64,000 bases of DNA from Candolleomyces eurysporus (lineage: Eukaryota; Basidiomycota; Agaricomycetes; Agaricales; Psathyrellaceae), in contig JANBPK010001192.1 of assembly GCA_027579435.1 (NCBI GenBank), positions 1 through 64,000 of the forward strand, in the 5' to 3' direction. Positions 23,274-34,794 of the stretch are shown here, one piece after another. The notes under the pieces were generated by a model, which was given only the letters and a program-made list of their open reading frames with translations, ran no database searches and was not told where the DNA came from. Both the position numbers and the translations under genes were made by a program. The first letter of the stretch is position 1, and each line of letters starts with the position of its first letter.

Positions 23274-26200
23274 TTACTTGTTCCATTTCACGCGTGCGTC
23301 GACTTCTCGACGCATCTGATCCGAGCGTTGTGACGCTATTTGGAGAAGCTTATCGGGGAGACCAGCCAGACGCCCACACTCGATCCCGAAAGATTCTATA
23401 AAGGTATCAGCGAGCTGCTCATGGGACCAGATGCTTTCCTTACCTGGCGCAAGGCCAGAGGTGAGTTGATAGAGAAATGTGATCTCCCGAGAGCCATCAA
23501 TTCGGGTGTCAGTCCTGTACTGCATGTGCAGATTCTCCAGATCGTCGGGGAAAGTCTTCTCCAGATCTGCGGCAACCATAGGGTAATGTGTGATAAACAA
23601 GGTCTTACAACGTTTCTGCTGCACAAGGTGCCGTAAAACAGCATCGGCAATAGCCATCTGAGGGATGTACATGAATTAACATGACTTCCGTTTAACGATT
23701 CAAGACTTACGCCGTCGAATGTAGAAGTTCCACGACCGAGTTCATCGAGTATAACAAGACTGTCTTCCGTGGCTGTCTGAAGTATTTCACTTGTCTCCGA
23801 CATTTCGACCATGAACGTCGATCTTCCTCGAGTAATATCATCGGAGGCTTCATTTAAGGTTAGGTCGCGAATACGCTATTTGGAAAGTGGAGACTAACCT
23901 CCCATTCGAGTAAGGACGGAGTCGATCAACTTCATCCTCACAGAAGCAGCGGGAACATACGATCCAATCTGCGCCATTATCACGATCAAGGCAATCATTC
24001 GTACACAGGAACTCTTGCTGGTACCGAAGGACGTCAGTAACTAGATCATACAACGTCATTGAGAAGGCATACCCTCCCATGTTTGGGCCTGTGATTATCT
24101 TGCTCCTAGGCGTCCCGTCCCCCATTTGCACGGAGTTAGGAATATAAGGGTCAGAACGGAGTTCATCTACCATAGGATGTTTGCCGTCTTCGATTTCCAA
24201 GACATCTTCATCCACGAACTCAGGCTTTACATAGCCATCTCGCATGGCAACTTGAGCAAGACTGAGCAGGCAGTCAGCAACGGCCAATTTGTTGACAGCT
24301 TCTCTGAAAACATTATAATGCGCCGCTGCAATATCTTGAAGAAACGATTGGAAGGCAGCTGATGCTGCGGCCTTTAGACCATTCTTTAGTCTAAGGAAGA
24401 ACAATAACGTTGAAAGGATTGACTTACTTCGAGCCTCTCCAGATATTGCGCCTTTTCCTGGATCTTGATGCGGACCGCCGGAGTGTAATAGCGTGCAAAA
24501 AATTTCGTGCTAGCTGCCGTCAGTTAGGACGTCAGTGGAGTAGACGTGAGAGACCTACGAGGAATGCAAAACCCAGTCGTCTGGTATCGGACGCTTCTCC
24601 TTCTTTTTGACTTCGACGAGATACTAGAACGATGTCATGAGTCTCGAATGACAAGAACGGAAGGGATCAAGCGCACTTCGTCTAGGCCCCAGGTCGTCCA
24701 CTGCAAAGAAGGCACTCGTAGCTGCTTTCGTACTACTCCGGATAAGATTTAGTATGAAGTACCGTTGGGAGTACTCACCTGCTGTTAGTTCTTCTTTCAA
24801 TTCAATTTCGATAGTTTGCAGGGCCTTGCAATTTCCATGAGTAAGATGGTGACAATAAAAACAGGGTCCTTACCATGTAAGTGTCAGATATCTCAGGATA
24901 TTTCTCAAAGTCGGTCCAGAGTGAATCTTTCTTCCCCTCGGCTGCTGTCTTGAGATGGACATCCTTCATGATGCCCTGAACTGGTTCCTTGACTTTCGGT
25001 AGAGAAAAAATGATTTGATTGAGCAAAAGGGACTTGAACCCCACATCCTGCGGCTCAGTAAAGTTTTCTTGATCAAAGGCTGTCCCGATCTTGTTGAAGG
25101 CGGGTAGTAATATGGCCAACTCCTGCGGAGTACACTGCAACAAGGATTTAATGATCATGTCCGAACAGAAAATAGGGGATCAACCAGCCTGGCCATATTG
25201 TATTCTGCTCAGACCTTTGGCAAGATCTGGTAAGCCTTTCAGCATTCCGCGCAGAGTCAATAGCTTTTCAGACACGCTCTCTATTATTTCCTCGACTGCA
25301 TCGACGCGCTCCTGCAGCACTCTGTACGCGATCGCATCAAAGCTCTTTATTGAGGTGCTCCGACGGCGTACCTTGTGTCAATGAGAGGCCGCCCGATCCA
25401 ATTACGGAGCAGCCTCGCCCCAAACTTGGTCTTTGTTCGGTCCAAGATCCAAATCAACGATCCATTCACAGAATGGTCAGTTTCGTTCCGATAAATCTCT
25501 AAGTTGGTCAACGTATTCGCCGCAAGAAGCATGTGAGCTCTGGTGGCGAATTTGCTGAAAAATCGGGTCTCCAGGAAGGCGTCAGCGATCCCGAATGTGG
25601 ATAGATGTTTGATGGCATGGGCTAATGCCACCACGACGCCTTTGGGAAAATCCGTAATCTCTGCCATCAACTGGCCTAGAAAACGGGAGATTAAGGATTG
25701 AATGTATCAACGTGAAGCGGAAGTCGCCTACCAGACCGGAAGCTTTCCGACGCAGCACCACATCTCTTCTTATCAGTGAAGAATTCTGACACATAGTCAA
25801 AGGCCACGGTATATTCCATTGGCTTGTTGAAGTGCTCATTACGTATCTTTTCACCTGTTGCTGAAGACCTTTCATGTTGTCATAATTAGAAGCACCCTCG
25901 AACCAGGGGTCAGGAACCTACCCAGAGAGCTCGGTAAGCATCTTCGCTGTCTGTGGCGTGAGCCCTTGTCTCGGAAGCAGGATCTCAGAGGGTTGTATGT
26001 GAGCTAAGCGTGTCTGTTCGCTCATCAGCCGATATATTAGGGATATAGCGTAAAGGGGACCTACCTCGAGTTCGATACGCATATTTGTATCTGTAGGAGG
26101 ACGGGCATGAGTAATTGCTGTGGAAAGCTCCAGCGAGTTACCCACCCTGGAAGTCGTCCCAAATGACGTCCCCTGTGGTCGGACAGATGCTGATGACGCT

Positions 26201-27432
26201 GATACATATTTTCTCTGGGTCATTCTGCTTCGACTCCTCCACCAAACACATGAATGGTGGCGGCGTATACCGTTCTACCTCATCTACTGAATTGAGATCA
26301 TCCACGAATCTGGCGCGGAAGTTAGCGAAAAATCCTGGGAGCAGAGAAGTTTTGCGAACGTTGCAGCCGTATATAGATGTGTCAACTTGCGCTCAAAGGG
26401 TCCACTTTTGTTATCTCCGATCTTCTTGAGCGCAGCTGTTTCGATTTGATTGACAATGCCAACCCTGTGACCTTTTGCTAGAAGTCTGAGGTATACATAT
26501 TTGAATGAGCTTGTGCGTATCTCAAAAATTGGTGACCTACTTTTTGAGATGGACATCCCGGCGGTGCGTTGGAATTGACGCTACTACGTAGTTTCTGTCG
26601 GGAAAGGACACCATCCCTAATTCTTTGTCCGCAACCTGTGGCCAATTATATAAATTTAGCACATATCTCCACCCAGAGTCATTCCTTACCTTGGCGTCAT
26701 CACCGAAAAACTTGTACCTGTAGCCGACTTCGATCATCAATACAGTCCCAGGGTTATCTACCTTGAGCTGTCGGACCTGAAGGGAAAAAAAGATATGTGT
26801 TCAAACACGATGCTCAGTGAATGGACCAGAGATCGGGGTCGTTACCTGAAGCTCCAAAGGCGTGTAACTCTTGCCACTGGGTCCGATTTCAACTACCTTC
26901 TTGGATCGCTTCTGAGGCGCGTTAGAAACCTTCGGATTGCTACTCTTTTTGCCTTTGTTGGCAAACATTTCGCTCAATTTTTTTGAACTGTTCCTCAGGA
27001 TCCTCGCTTTCAGAATTGGAGTTCGAAGGGTCCCCGTTTTCTTCACCATCTGACCCTGGAGACTCTTGGTTGGATACAGAGGCTTTGGGTAGTAATGTGC
27101 TGTTGTCTAACAGCAGCCGTCGTTTGAATGCTTCATGCCGCTCCTGCTGAGCCGCTGTTTTCGGCGTTTGACTGGTCTCCCCAGGTGTATAACCGTACTT
27201 ATTAAGGATTGGACCGGAGCCGGCGCTCGACGTGGATTGGGAGCCCAGGAGATGAGACGAAGAAGGCTGTGTCTCGAAAGCATTCTTCGATTTCTTCGCT
27301 GGTGGTTGTATCTCTTCGATGTCGGAGTCGCCGGTCAGGTCAAGATGTGATGAGGCACGCTTTGTGCCAGCAGAAACATTGGAAGACGTTGAAAAAAAAG
27401 CTCGATATGGTAGCCTGCTTGCGTTGGCTCAT
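23274..27432 (-). CDS. MSH3: MSH3, DNA mismatch repair MutS-beta subunit
   Basis: Partner of MSH2 for recognising insertion/deletion loops in nuclear DNA. The start at 27432 gives [13 protein letters not shown], whose QxxIxxFF is a PCNA-binding PIP box at residues 6-13. [19 protein letters not shown] and [21 protein letters not shown] are typical of MSH3 and distinguish it from MSH6. The clamp region (about 25350-25670) follows. Walker A GPNMGGKSS is split by an intron after NMGG (about 24070). Walker [16 protein letters not shown] lies near 23740. About fourteen or more exons. Exon 1 (26846-27432) is two bases too long: T8 (A8 on +, 27392-27399) and A7 (T7 on +, 26978-26984) each carry one extra base. 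The C-terminus ends at 23274, or a further short exon follows (GTAAGG is present there). Confidence 0.9.
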
Positions 27433-27631
27433 CGAGTTCAAGCAATCTAAGGTATAGCCAAGTCAGTAGATGATCGTCAAGACAGACCTCGCGCGCCAGT
27501 TCGGTGCCACGCCTGACGCGCCACCGCTCCGACCCTAATTAGGCAGCCACGTGACGGTGAAAAGACGCGGTTTCCGACACGTCCGTCATCCGCTGAAATT
27601 CACTGTTTGCTTTGCTCTCTTGCTGACCATA
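27433..27631. promoter_or_regulatory. shared divergent promoter of MSH3 and ATP12
   Basis: 199 bp between the two start codons. It holds two ACGCG cores (27516-27520, 27565-27569), which resemble the core of MBF sites controlling S-phase genes in fungi, and a CACGTG box near 27548. Function is inferred from sequence only. Confidence 0.45.
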
Positions 27632-28777
27632 ATGCTTTCTCAAGGCCTCGCACGGTATTCTTGGCTTCAATCCCCCCCATTCTAGACAATGGACGCAGCT
27701 GGCTCTGCGCACATGCACAAGAGTGCGCTGGAACTCCTCAGCAGCCCCAGCTCATGACGGTCTTCCTCAGACCGAAACCAACAGTACGAGCAGGGTTATC
27801 TGGTCAATCATCTCAATGCTGACAGTTTGGGACTCGATGTAGAGGCTGAGGTCACCTTGAAGCGTTTTTGGAAGCATGTTGGGATCGGTCAGCGAGGGGA
27901 GAACTACACCGTGACATTAGACAACAGGGCTATCAAAACGCCTTCTGGAAATACACTGCTCCTTCCTAAAGACAAGCGGTTGACTGCGTCTCTCATCGCA
28001 GCGGAATGGGACCATCAAGAAACATTATTGAAGCCTCATGCCTTGCCTATGGTGGGTTTTCTGGACTAATATCGGAGTAACTGCTCACTGGGCACCTAGA
28101 CCTCAATTGCGTCTCGCGCGATCGATACTTTGACCGAGGGCAACGCTCGGCAGGAAGTAGAAGCTTCGCTACTCAAGTACTTCGACACAGACACCGTCTG
28201 GTACGTTTTATGAGAACCGAAATGATCCTATTGCTGACGACTCCAACCCCAGCTTCTTCGATGAAACCTCTGAACGGTTAGACCGATTGCAGAAAAAGCA
28301 CTGGGTCCCATTAATCGAGTGGGCACGGAAAGCCTTTGACATTGAAATTAGTGTCTCGGATTCCGTCCTGTCTCCCACGCAACCCATCGCTACAAAAGAA
28401 AAGTTGGCAGAGGTAATGAAGACACTCAATAGCTGGGAAATGGCTGGTACGCAGTTACTGTGGTCTGTGACGGAAGTAATCACTGATTCCGATTTGTAGC
28501 ACTGGAAAGAGCCACGCTCTCCACCAAGTCTTTTATTATTGGACTCGCTGTCGTCAAGAAGCATCTAACTGTTGAGGAGGCCGCACAAGCCGCTTCTGCC
28601 GAAGTAAATAGTCAGATTGAAGTATGGGGAGAAGTCGAGGATAGTGAGTGCAAATTCTTGGGTATAAGGATGAACGCATTTGTTGAATTCAAATTTTCAC
28701 CAGCTCACGATGTCGACTATCAAGATATCAGGCGGCAGCTGGGAAGTGCTGCCCTGCTTCTGTCTAAAGCAGCTTAG
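27632..28777 (+). CDS. ATP12: ATP12, mitochondrial F1-ATPase assembly chaperone
   Basis: Matrix chaperone that binds the F1 alpha subunit during assembly of ATP synthase. The presequence is Arg/Ser-rich without acids (MLSQGLARYSWLQSP..., TQLALRTCTRVRWNSS). The conserved body begins AEVTLKRFWKHVGI and includes AAEWDHQ, TSIASRAIDTL, HWVPLIEWA, SFIIGLAVV and EVWGEVEDTHDVDYQDIRRQL. Exons: 27632-27783, 27843-28051, 28100-28200, 28253-28446, 28500-28643, 28704-28777. Their sum is one base over a multiple of three. The C7 run 27672-27678 explains it, since six Cs join the presequence to the body in frame (290 aa). A 31-nt intron there is possible but too short to favour. Confidence 0.9.
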
Positions 28778-30073
28778 AACACTGACCCAAATCAATATCT
28801 GTTCTTGGGTGTTCTTTATGTTTCCACCGAATTCCGAGGAAGATTTGAACGAGCGAGAGCTGAGAGCAGATTCCTCGAAATCTTCTGTTCCTCATCTACA
28901 CTCCCACGAGTTTTAATGAGTTCTCTTTGACCACTTAATCGCCTCCCGTGAAGGCCTGCAGCAGACCCAAAACTTCGTTTCCAGCACCGGGAAGGTGGCT
29001 CACTGATGGTAGCGCCGAATGTCGCAAGCGTCGATGACCTGGACCATGGAATATTGTTCGTCTCTGGCGTACACCGCACAGCTATATCGTTCCCTGGAGA
29101 CTCGCATACTCAGGGCGTCCTCAAGGCCTTATAATGCAGGCCAGGTGAAAGCGCGTCAGCGGTAAGTGCTGTCGGATTTGGGAGAGATGACTGATAGCAT
29201 CTTCATGTTTTAAGTCCGCGTTGCAATCATTAATTGCTACTAGTCAACGCGATGTGTATTGTACTGTGCAACGTGTCTGCGGCTTCAGTGTCTGAAGAAC
29301 ACGCATCTCACCGACTCCGGCCCGCCGCATCTCATAAGCCCAATTGTCGAAACTGCACTAAACCCTCTTCAGATGATATGGATTCATAAAATTGGATATG
29401 AAAAGTCACATTTGCCTCGTGCACTCTGCGCCGATAGATAACAACGTCTCGGCCAGCCTTCATATCTCGTTTTATCAGCATCTTTTGGGCAAAAGCTGTG
29501 GGGCTGGGTGTGGGCCATTGAAACAGGATTACCACGGATTACCAGAAATGTTTGCAGTAATCTCAAAGACAGACCGCATGTTTTCTCATATTACCTTCCT
29601 CGGTTTGCCAGATAATTCCTTCAGGTTAATCGTTGCCCATAGATCCATCCATCTTCATCCAACTTGGAAAATACGACCCAGTACCAGGATTACATGTCTA
29701 CACTACCAAATGCACGTAACAGAAGAAGAAGGCGAGGGTGCACACGTGTTTCCAAAAAGGCATGGAGGTGCCGACGATTCTCCTCCGAGCGATCGAGATT
29801 TGCGGGGAAACGGCATGTGGGAATCTGGTGAGAGGGAGTTGCTGTTTCCTTGTGTTTTCACCACTGATCTTGCCTGCAACCACGTTCAAATTCAGCGATG
29901 CAATCGCCGGTTCCTCTGTTCTGGTTATTCCGAACAATCAGGACAACAGTCCGGATGAAATCAAGAGGTTCTGGTATATAAGAACCATTGTCTCGAGTCC
30001 TGTCCTACCCAATTCGTCTGCTTCGTGCAACAGTGAATACCTGTCTTCACCCTCTCACCTGCCTAATATCGAC
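28778..30073. other. intergenic, no gene recognised
   Basis: Several short ORFs exist on both strands, but none has recognisable domains or a consistent intron pattern. A frame ending at about 29130 (VHRTAISFPGDSHTQG) is open for about 45 codons with no identifiable relative. The right end contains the promoter of the next gene. Confidence 0.5.
29975..29982 (+). promoter_or_regulatory. TATA box of small hypothetical gene
   Basis: TATATAAG about 92 bp before the ATG at 30074, a normal distance for a fungal promoter. Confidence 0.55.
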
Positions 30074-30415
30074 ATGCCACAATCGCCTCTACTTGGATCT
30101 TTCGACCCCTTCGCTACCCATCCCTTCACCAATGGCTCTGGCCTCGTTCCGGCGGGCCCACAACCCTCCGAGTATCTGATGCCCATGCCATCGCGTAGCG
30201 CGAAACCTGCCTACCATGCTAGCGCGTCTTACTCGTATACGGCATCGCCAGGAAGTAGCGGAGCATCCACCCCCGCGTCGACCCATGCATCGACCCCGAT
30301 GCATTCCCCTAGGCCTACCGGCGGGAAGCCAATCTTTGTGCCCTTCCAGCGAAGTGACACTTCCTCGCCAGAGCTGGTGTTGAAGAAGAAGGTTCCTTAT
30401 CTCGCTGGCAAGTGA
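30074..30415 (+). CDS. small Ser/Pro-rich hypothetical protein (113 aa)
   Basis: Single exon. Protein starts MPQSPLLGSFDPF and is rich in Ser, Pro, Ala and Thr with an STPASTHASTPMHSP-like stretch. It ends with a short ordered-looking segment, KPIFVPFQRSDTSSPELVLKKK. No signal peptide, membrane segment or CAAX end is present, so it is not a mating pheromone precursor. A TATA box upstream and typical codon use support a real gene. I do not recognise a function. Confidence 0.6.
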   Translation: MPQSPLLGSFDPFATHPFTNGSGLVPAGPQPSEYLMPMPSRSAKPAYHASASYSYTASPGSSGASTPASTHASTPMHSPRPTGGKPIFVPFQRSDTSSPELVLKKKVPYLAGK

Positions 30416-31671
30416 GCTCATTACATACCCTATCTCTGACGATACCCCGTAAGTCTTTCAGCCGTCTTTCACCGTCTTTGACGTAGCCTCTGACCAAATC
30501 TTTTTCCCATCTCAGACGGAATCGCGATTCGTATTATCTATATATCTATTGCAGACATCCCCACTTGCTTTGGCGCCCGGCCGTGCTTCCCGACCCTACC
30601 CAGGGTGTAGGGCATATTCCGGGTCGCCATAAGCTCTCCGTGAGCTGCGCGAGGACACCTCGTCCTCGCGCACTGTTCTGCCTGCCTCCACCACGGACGA
30701 CGCGCCCATGTGGGTCAGAAATTATTTTTAATTTCTAACTCTCGCATTGGGGTGCTCGATCCGCCCCCGCCGCTCCCCGCCCGCCCCTTGCGACAACCGC
30801 ACACATTTTCCGGCCTTATGGTCGGATGCACACCATGTGCCTAAGGGACGTGAATGAGCGGACCACCCCGGGACCCTACCTCCCTTCCAGGATTCGCTTG
30901 CTTTGCCTCGGATTGGAATTGGATTTGTGTTGTTCCCGCTCGGACTCGGATACTGACTGTTCCAGTCACGTTTCTTTGTCGCCTGGATATCGCTTGGTCG
31001 CGTACATAGCTAGGCGTTTCACCTTTTGACTAAAAGGCCTGTTTTTGTTACGCGATATGTAGTAGTTAACAGTGTCTTGGAAACGTGGTTTGAAATGGTG
31101 CTACCCATACCTGAATATTTTCCGGATTAACCCTTGAGGACCGAGGACCGAATCCGCTCAGGGCTGCCCACCCAGAAATATGACCACGGATCCGGGGCGG
31201 GCTGAACATGAACCCGATGTTCCCCCTTTCCCGCTCCGGGGTACGGGGAAGGGGCGCAAGATGAGATGTAAGGACGTCAGCCTGACCGATTAATCTGTCC
31301 ACTACGAGAGCCCTGAAGACTGTCACAAGACTTCATTACGGGATTCTTGGGGCCCGTCTTTCACGATTTACAACCACATCTCCCCTCAATCCGGTCGACC
31401 GCCCATTTGCTTCCGTGCCTGCACTCGCGCTCATATAGATCGAAACGACGGATCGATGATAATCTCAATAGATTCGTTCGGGGGTAATTGCCATCACCGA
31501 CATTTCAGCTCTTCACCAAGTCACAGATCTTCAATTTCAGGTACGCTGCGTACTACGGCTAGCCCTGGTGACCCTCCCGCGAAACTTCTGGAAACCGCCC
31601 TCGAGCACCGACACGCTGAACCCGACTCTTGCTTGTTGTACCACCTTTCCCCGCAGCCTCGGCGTCTGATC
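30416..31671. other. intergenic, GC-rich, with hairpin
   Basis: No coding sequence recognised. It contains a short perfect hairpin (30646-30672) and a C-rich block at about 30565-30720. The right half leads into NTAQ1. Confidence 0.5.
30646..30672. repeat. perfect 11-bp stem, 5-nt loop hairpin
   Basis: TGCGCGAGGAC (30646-30656) and its exact complement (30662-30672) flank the loop ACCTC. It is GC-rich and therefore stable if transcribed. No T-run follows, so it does not look like a Pol III or bacterial-type terminator. Confidence 0.7.
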
Positions 31672-33030
31672 ATGCCCCAGATGAATCCCCCAGAATTCCC
31701 CAGTGATTCGGAGTATACCAGCTGCTATTGTGAAGAGAACGTGTACCTCCTGTGTCAACGGTTTTCATCAGCTCCAGAGATCACGGCTCATTGGCTTATC
31801 TGGGTTGTCTTCATCTCAAATACAGACAAGAAGGTTGGTTAGCTATAGACTTTTGGCCATGATATGATAGGCAGCATGCGTCATCTTGGGTAGTGCGGGG
31901 ACATATGACCCCGCACCCCGCATCGAATCCATCCCAGATCGATTCGATTTGGTGCTGGAAGGAACTTGAAGGAAGGAAGGAAGGGAAGAAGGAAAGAAGA
32001 AAGGAGGGTAGAGTTCACCGACTCGGTTCACCAATTCAGCGGAGTCGGAGGTGCAAGACGTCTGTCTGGCTGAATTGGGGGTGTTCTCGAGACCAGGCGA
32101 CTCTAGTCTCTCAGTACCTTTGGCTCTACCCTCTGCCTCGATTGCTTGCTGATCTTGTGAACGTTCGTCGCTATTAGGTCGCCCTATTCTTCCAGAAAGC
32201 GGCCAGGGAGGCCCATCTACCAGTGGTCTGGGACTATCATGTTATCCTCGTCCTACAGCCACGAAGTTCGGAATCCTTGGGTGCTGACGCAGCGCTAGCA
32301 GCTGATTCAGAGGCCAGCGCTCAGAGAACCGGAGACGATGAAAATCGCCAAGGCGATGCCAGAAGTTGGGTGTATGACTTTGACAGTCATCTTCCAACGC
32401 CGTGCGCATGGGAAGGTGAAGTGTTTTTAGCAAGGTTTACAGAACCCTTTTGTCGATGCTGACTTGAGTTCATCATCATCGGCGTTGGACGTTCTCCACG
32501 CAGATTATCTTCCGCTCACCTGTCCATCGGATCTATTATCAGAGTATGAAAGGTACGTCGGAGTGTCGTACTTTCCTAGATGCCAATATCAGACCTCGTC
32601 TATATCGAGATGTCCGGTCACGTATATACCGAGTAGCCAGGGATGGTGAATAGCTGAGCGAGCACTGATCTTCCATTCATTGACAGCTCTTTCAGAGTTA
32701 TATCCGCGCAAATCTATCTCGACAACTTTGCATCGGACAGATCACATATGGTAGGTTTAAAAAAGCTATGCCAGCATTCGGGAGTTCATTGATGCTTTCA
32801 ACGAGTAGCTCGTCGAAGACAGTGCTACTCCCGAAACCTTGATTGCAGAGCCAGCGGCAAAGCAGCTTGTGTACTTGTCTCCACCGCCATCATATGAAGC
32901 ACTTTGTGGTGCTGAGGCTTCCAGATTGGGAGTCAAGGCCAACCTGATGACCCACTTTGTGAGCATGGGTGCACCGTATGCTTTCGGCGAGGTTTTTGGG
33001 CGAAGAGAAGTTGGCTCGCGGTTCCGCTGA
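31672..33030 (+). CDS. NTAQ1: protein N-terminal glutamine amidohydrolase
   Basis: Deamidates N-terminal Gln to Glu in the Arg/N-degron pathway in the cytosol. The catalytic Cys-His-Asp are visible: Cys20 in SCYCEENVYLLC, His in VVWDYHVIL, Asp in VYDFDSHLPTPC. FRVISAQIYLDNFASDRSHM and PPPSYEAL complete the match to the human enzyme. Exons: 31672-31833, 32178-32552, 32687-32750, 32809-33030. The first intron is 344 nt, long for this region, and holds a GGAA-type purine tract. Exon 2 carries one base too many between about 32425 and 32445 (the frame passes from ...FTEPF to VDADLSSSS), near a TTTT run. With that corrected the protein is 273 aa. I treat the break as probably technical. Confidence 0.85.
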
Positions 33031-33378
33031 TAGGAGTTTACAGAGAACCTCTCCTTGCAGCTACTACAGCTTGTCGGTTGGGTCGTGCTTTTGCAGAAGT
33101 ACCTGTGGTTTTCTCTTAATACAAAGCCTATATTTTGAAGGGGCAGATGGCCGAATCGTTCTCACTGTGGGTGGTGGCGAGTGATGAGGAGGTGCCGGTG
33201 ATGGCTTGGTTGCATGTGACATGTTGAGGGGGCGTGACAGGCGTAACTCTGCTGGATCGTTTTGGCCTCTTCCCGTCGTCGAGGTCGTCCCGCTCAGCCA
33301 GCTCTGCTCCTCTTCTTGTCATTTTAGCCTCTTTCCTCGTTCTATTGTTGTTGTCTTTTTAGCTCCTCAAAATCCACA

Positions 33379-34794
33379 ATGAGCTCTGCTGCGTCTTCAT
33401 CGGGTTCCCTCAACGGTCGCGCGCCCCTCACCAATGGCACCAGCTCACATGGCGAAGTCGGCCCATCTACCCCCCCNATTCCATCCATCCAACGGAAATA
33501 GTCCTCCTTCCAATGGCTATCCAGTAAACGGGTACTCTGTGTGAGCTTCTTTCTCGATTTTTCGCGATTCCAACCCCTCCATCACGGGCTAATATAACGC
33601 GTCACTTTTCTTCCAGCCCATACCACCAATCTCAGGACGACCAGATCATCAATCATTTGTATCATGCTTTCCAGACAGGCGTAAGTGTCATCGTCCCCCT
33701 CCAATTTGGCAAAGCTGTTTGACGGCCTCTTCTTGTTATGCCCCACAGAACTACGCAGACACCACACTGGTGAGTAGGACTGTCTCCAGCGCCGAAAACT
33801 CCCACTCATCCAATCTCTATCGCTCAACAGCATGTCCACGGCAACATATATCGTCTCCATGCAGTCATGTTATCGCGCTCTCCCTACCTTGCCCACTTAA
33901 TGTCGACTTCGCCCCAAACCACTGGTCAAAGAGTCATATACGTCAATCTTGACCAAGAACCCGAAGTTACCAATGAGGTGCGCCGGAACTATTTCTGCCC
34001 TCTAGAATTGCGGATATTAATCATCTTTTCGCTTTCACTCAGGGTTTCGCCATCGGTGGGTCATTATTTTTCAATCAGCAAGAAGGATCAATAACAGACT
34101 TTCCTTAGCTCTCGGGTACCTCTACTCCTCCATATCCATCACCCTCATTCAATCCGAAAACGCGCGTGGCACTCTTGCAGCAGGATGTCTACTTGGTGGG
34201 ATGGACGATCTCTGCACATACGCCTATGAAGTTTGCAGAAGATCTCTATCAGTTGAGACTGTTGGTGCCTGGCTCGAGTTTATTGACGCCATCCCACAAC
34301 CTACGAACGGCTCAGCGTCGCCCGAAGTCGTCCCCACTGTATTTGGGCATTATGCTCAAAGGCTGCGAGAGGATGTTATCCACTTCCTGGTTGTGACGTT
34401 GCCCGAAATTCTCGAAGTCCGTCAATCCCCACAACCCGACGCCGTCCCCGGGAGGAGGACAGGTCGTGACGTCCTACTCCAAGTCTACTCCCAAGTGCCG
34501 TTCGAACTGTTCAAAGCCGCAGTCGAATCCCCAACCTTTGCTATCGGTACGTTTTGGCATCTTTTAGAGTTCCCGTGACTAAAGGAATTAAATCCTGACT
34601 TCTGCCGTCCCACAGGATCGGATCAAGCTAGATTCAAATTTGCCAAAGACGCAATAGAGCTGCGCAAACGAGGCATTGCCCGAGGGAACGGTGAGGAGAC
34701 GGTGGTTCTCGCGTTTGGGAATAATTATGGGAGCAGCGCGGTGCACGTCACACGCAAAATGCGCAAGCGTCAGCTATGGAAGGTCAATACGTAG
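33379..34794 (+). CDS. BTB/POZ domain protein
   Basis: Exons 33379-33540, 33617-33680, 33749-33769, 33831-33977, 34043-34055, 34109-34546, 34616-34794. After dropping the N at 33477 they give 340 aa in one frame. A Ser/Pro/Asn-rich leader precedes the BTB fold (YADTTLHVHGNIYRLHAVMLSRSPYLAHLM), then GFAIALGYLYSS and a helical BACK-like region (GCLLGGMDDLCTYAYEVCRRSL). BTB proteins commonly dimerise and act as Cullin-3 adaptors, but no kelch or MATH partner domain is present, so the role is open. Two exons are tiny (21 and 13 nt). Confidence 0.82.

Noticed and set aside
23274..27432. Initial reading of the MutS gene as MSH6
   Set aside because: The blocks [30 protein letters not shown] and the PIP-box layout match MSH3; the N-terminal MSH6 mismatch motif context is absent.
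29738..30073. N-terminal extension of the small hypothetical protein in the long ORF from 29738
   Set aside because: The TATA box at 29975 and the ATG at 30074 fit a shorter protein; the upstream part has no protein-like composition.
30826..31326. Short ORFs on both strands in the intergenic region
   Set aside because: No conserved motif, atypical composition and no plausible introns.
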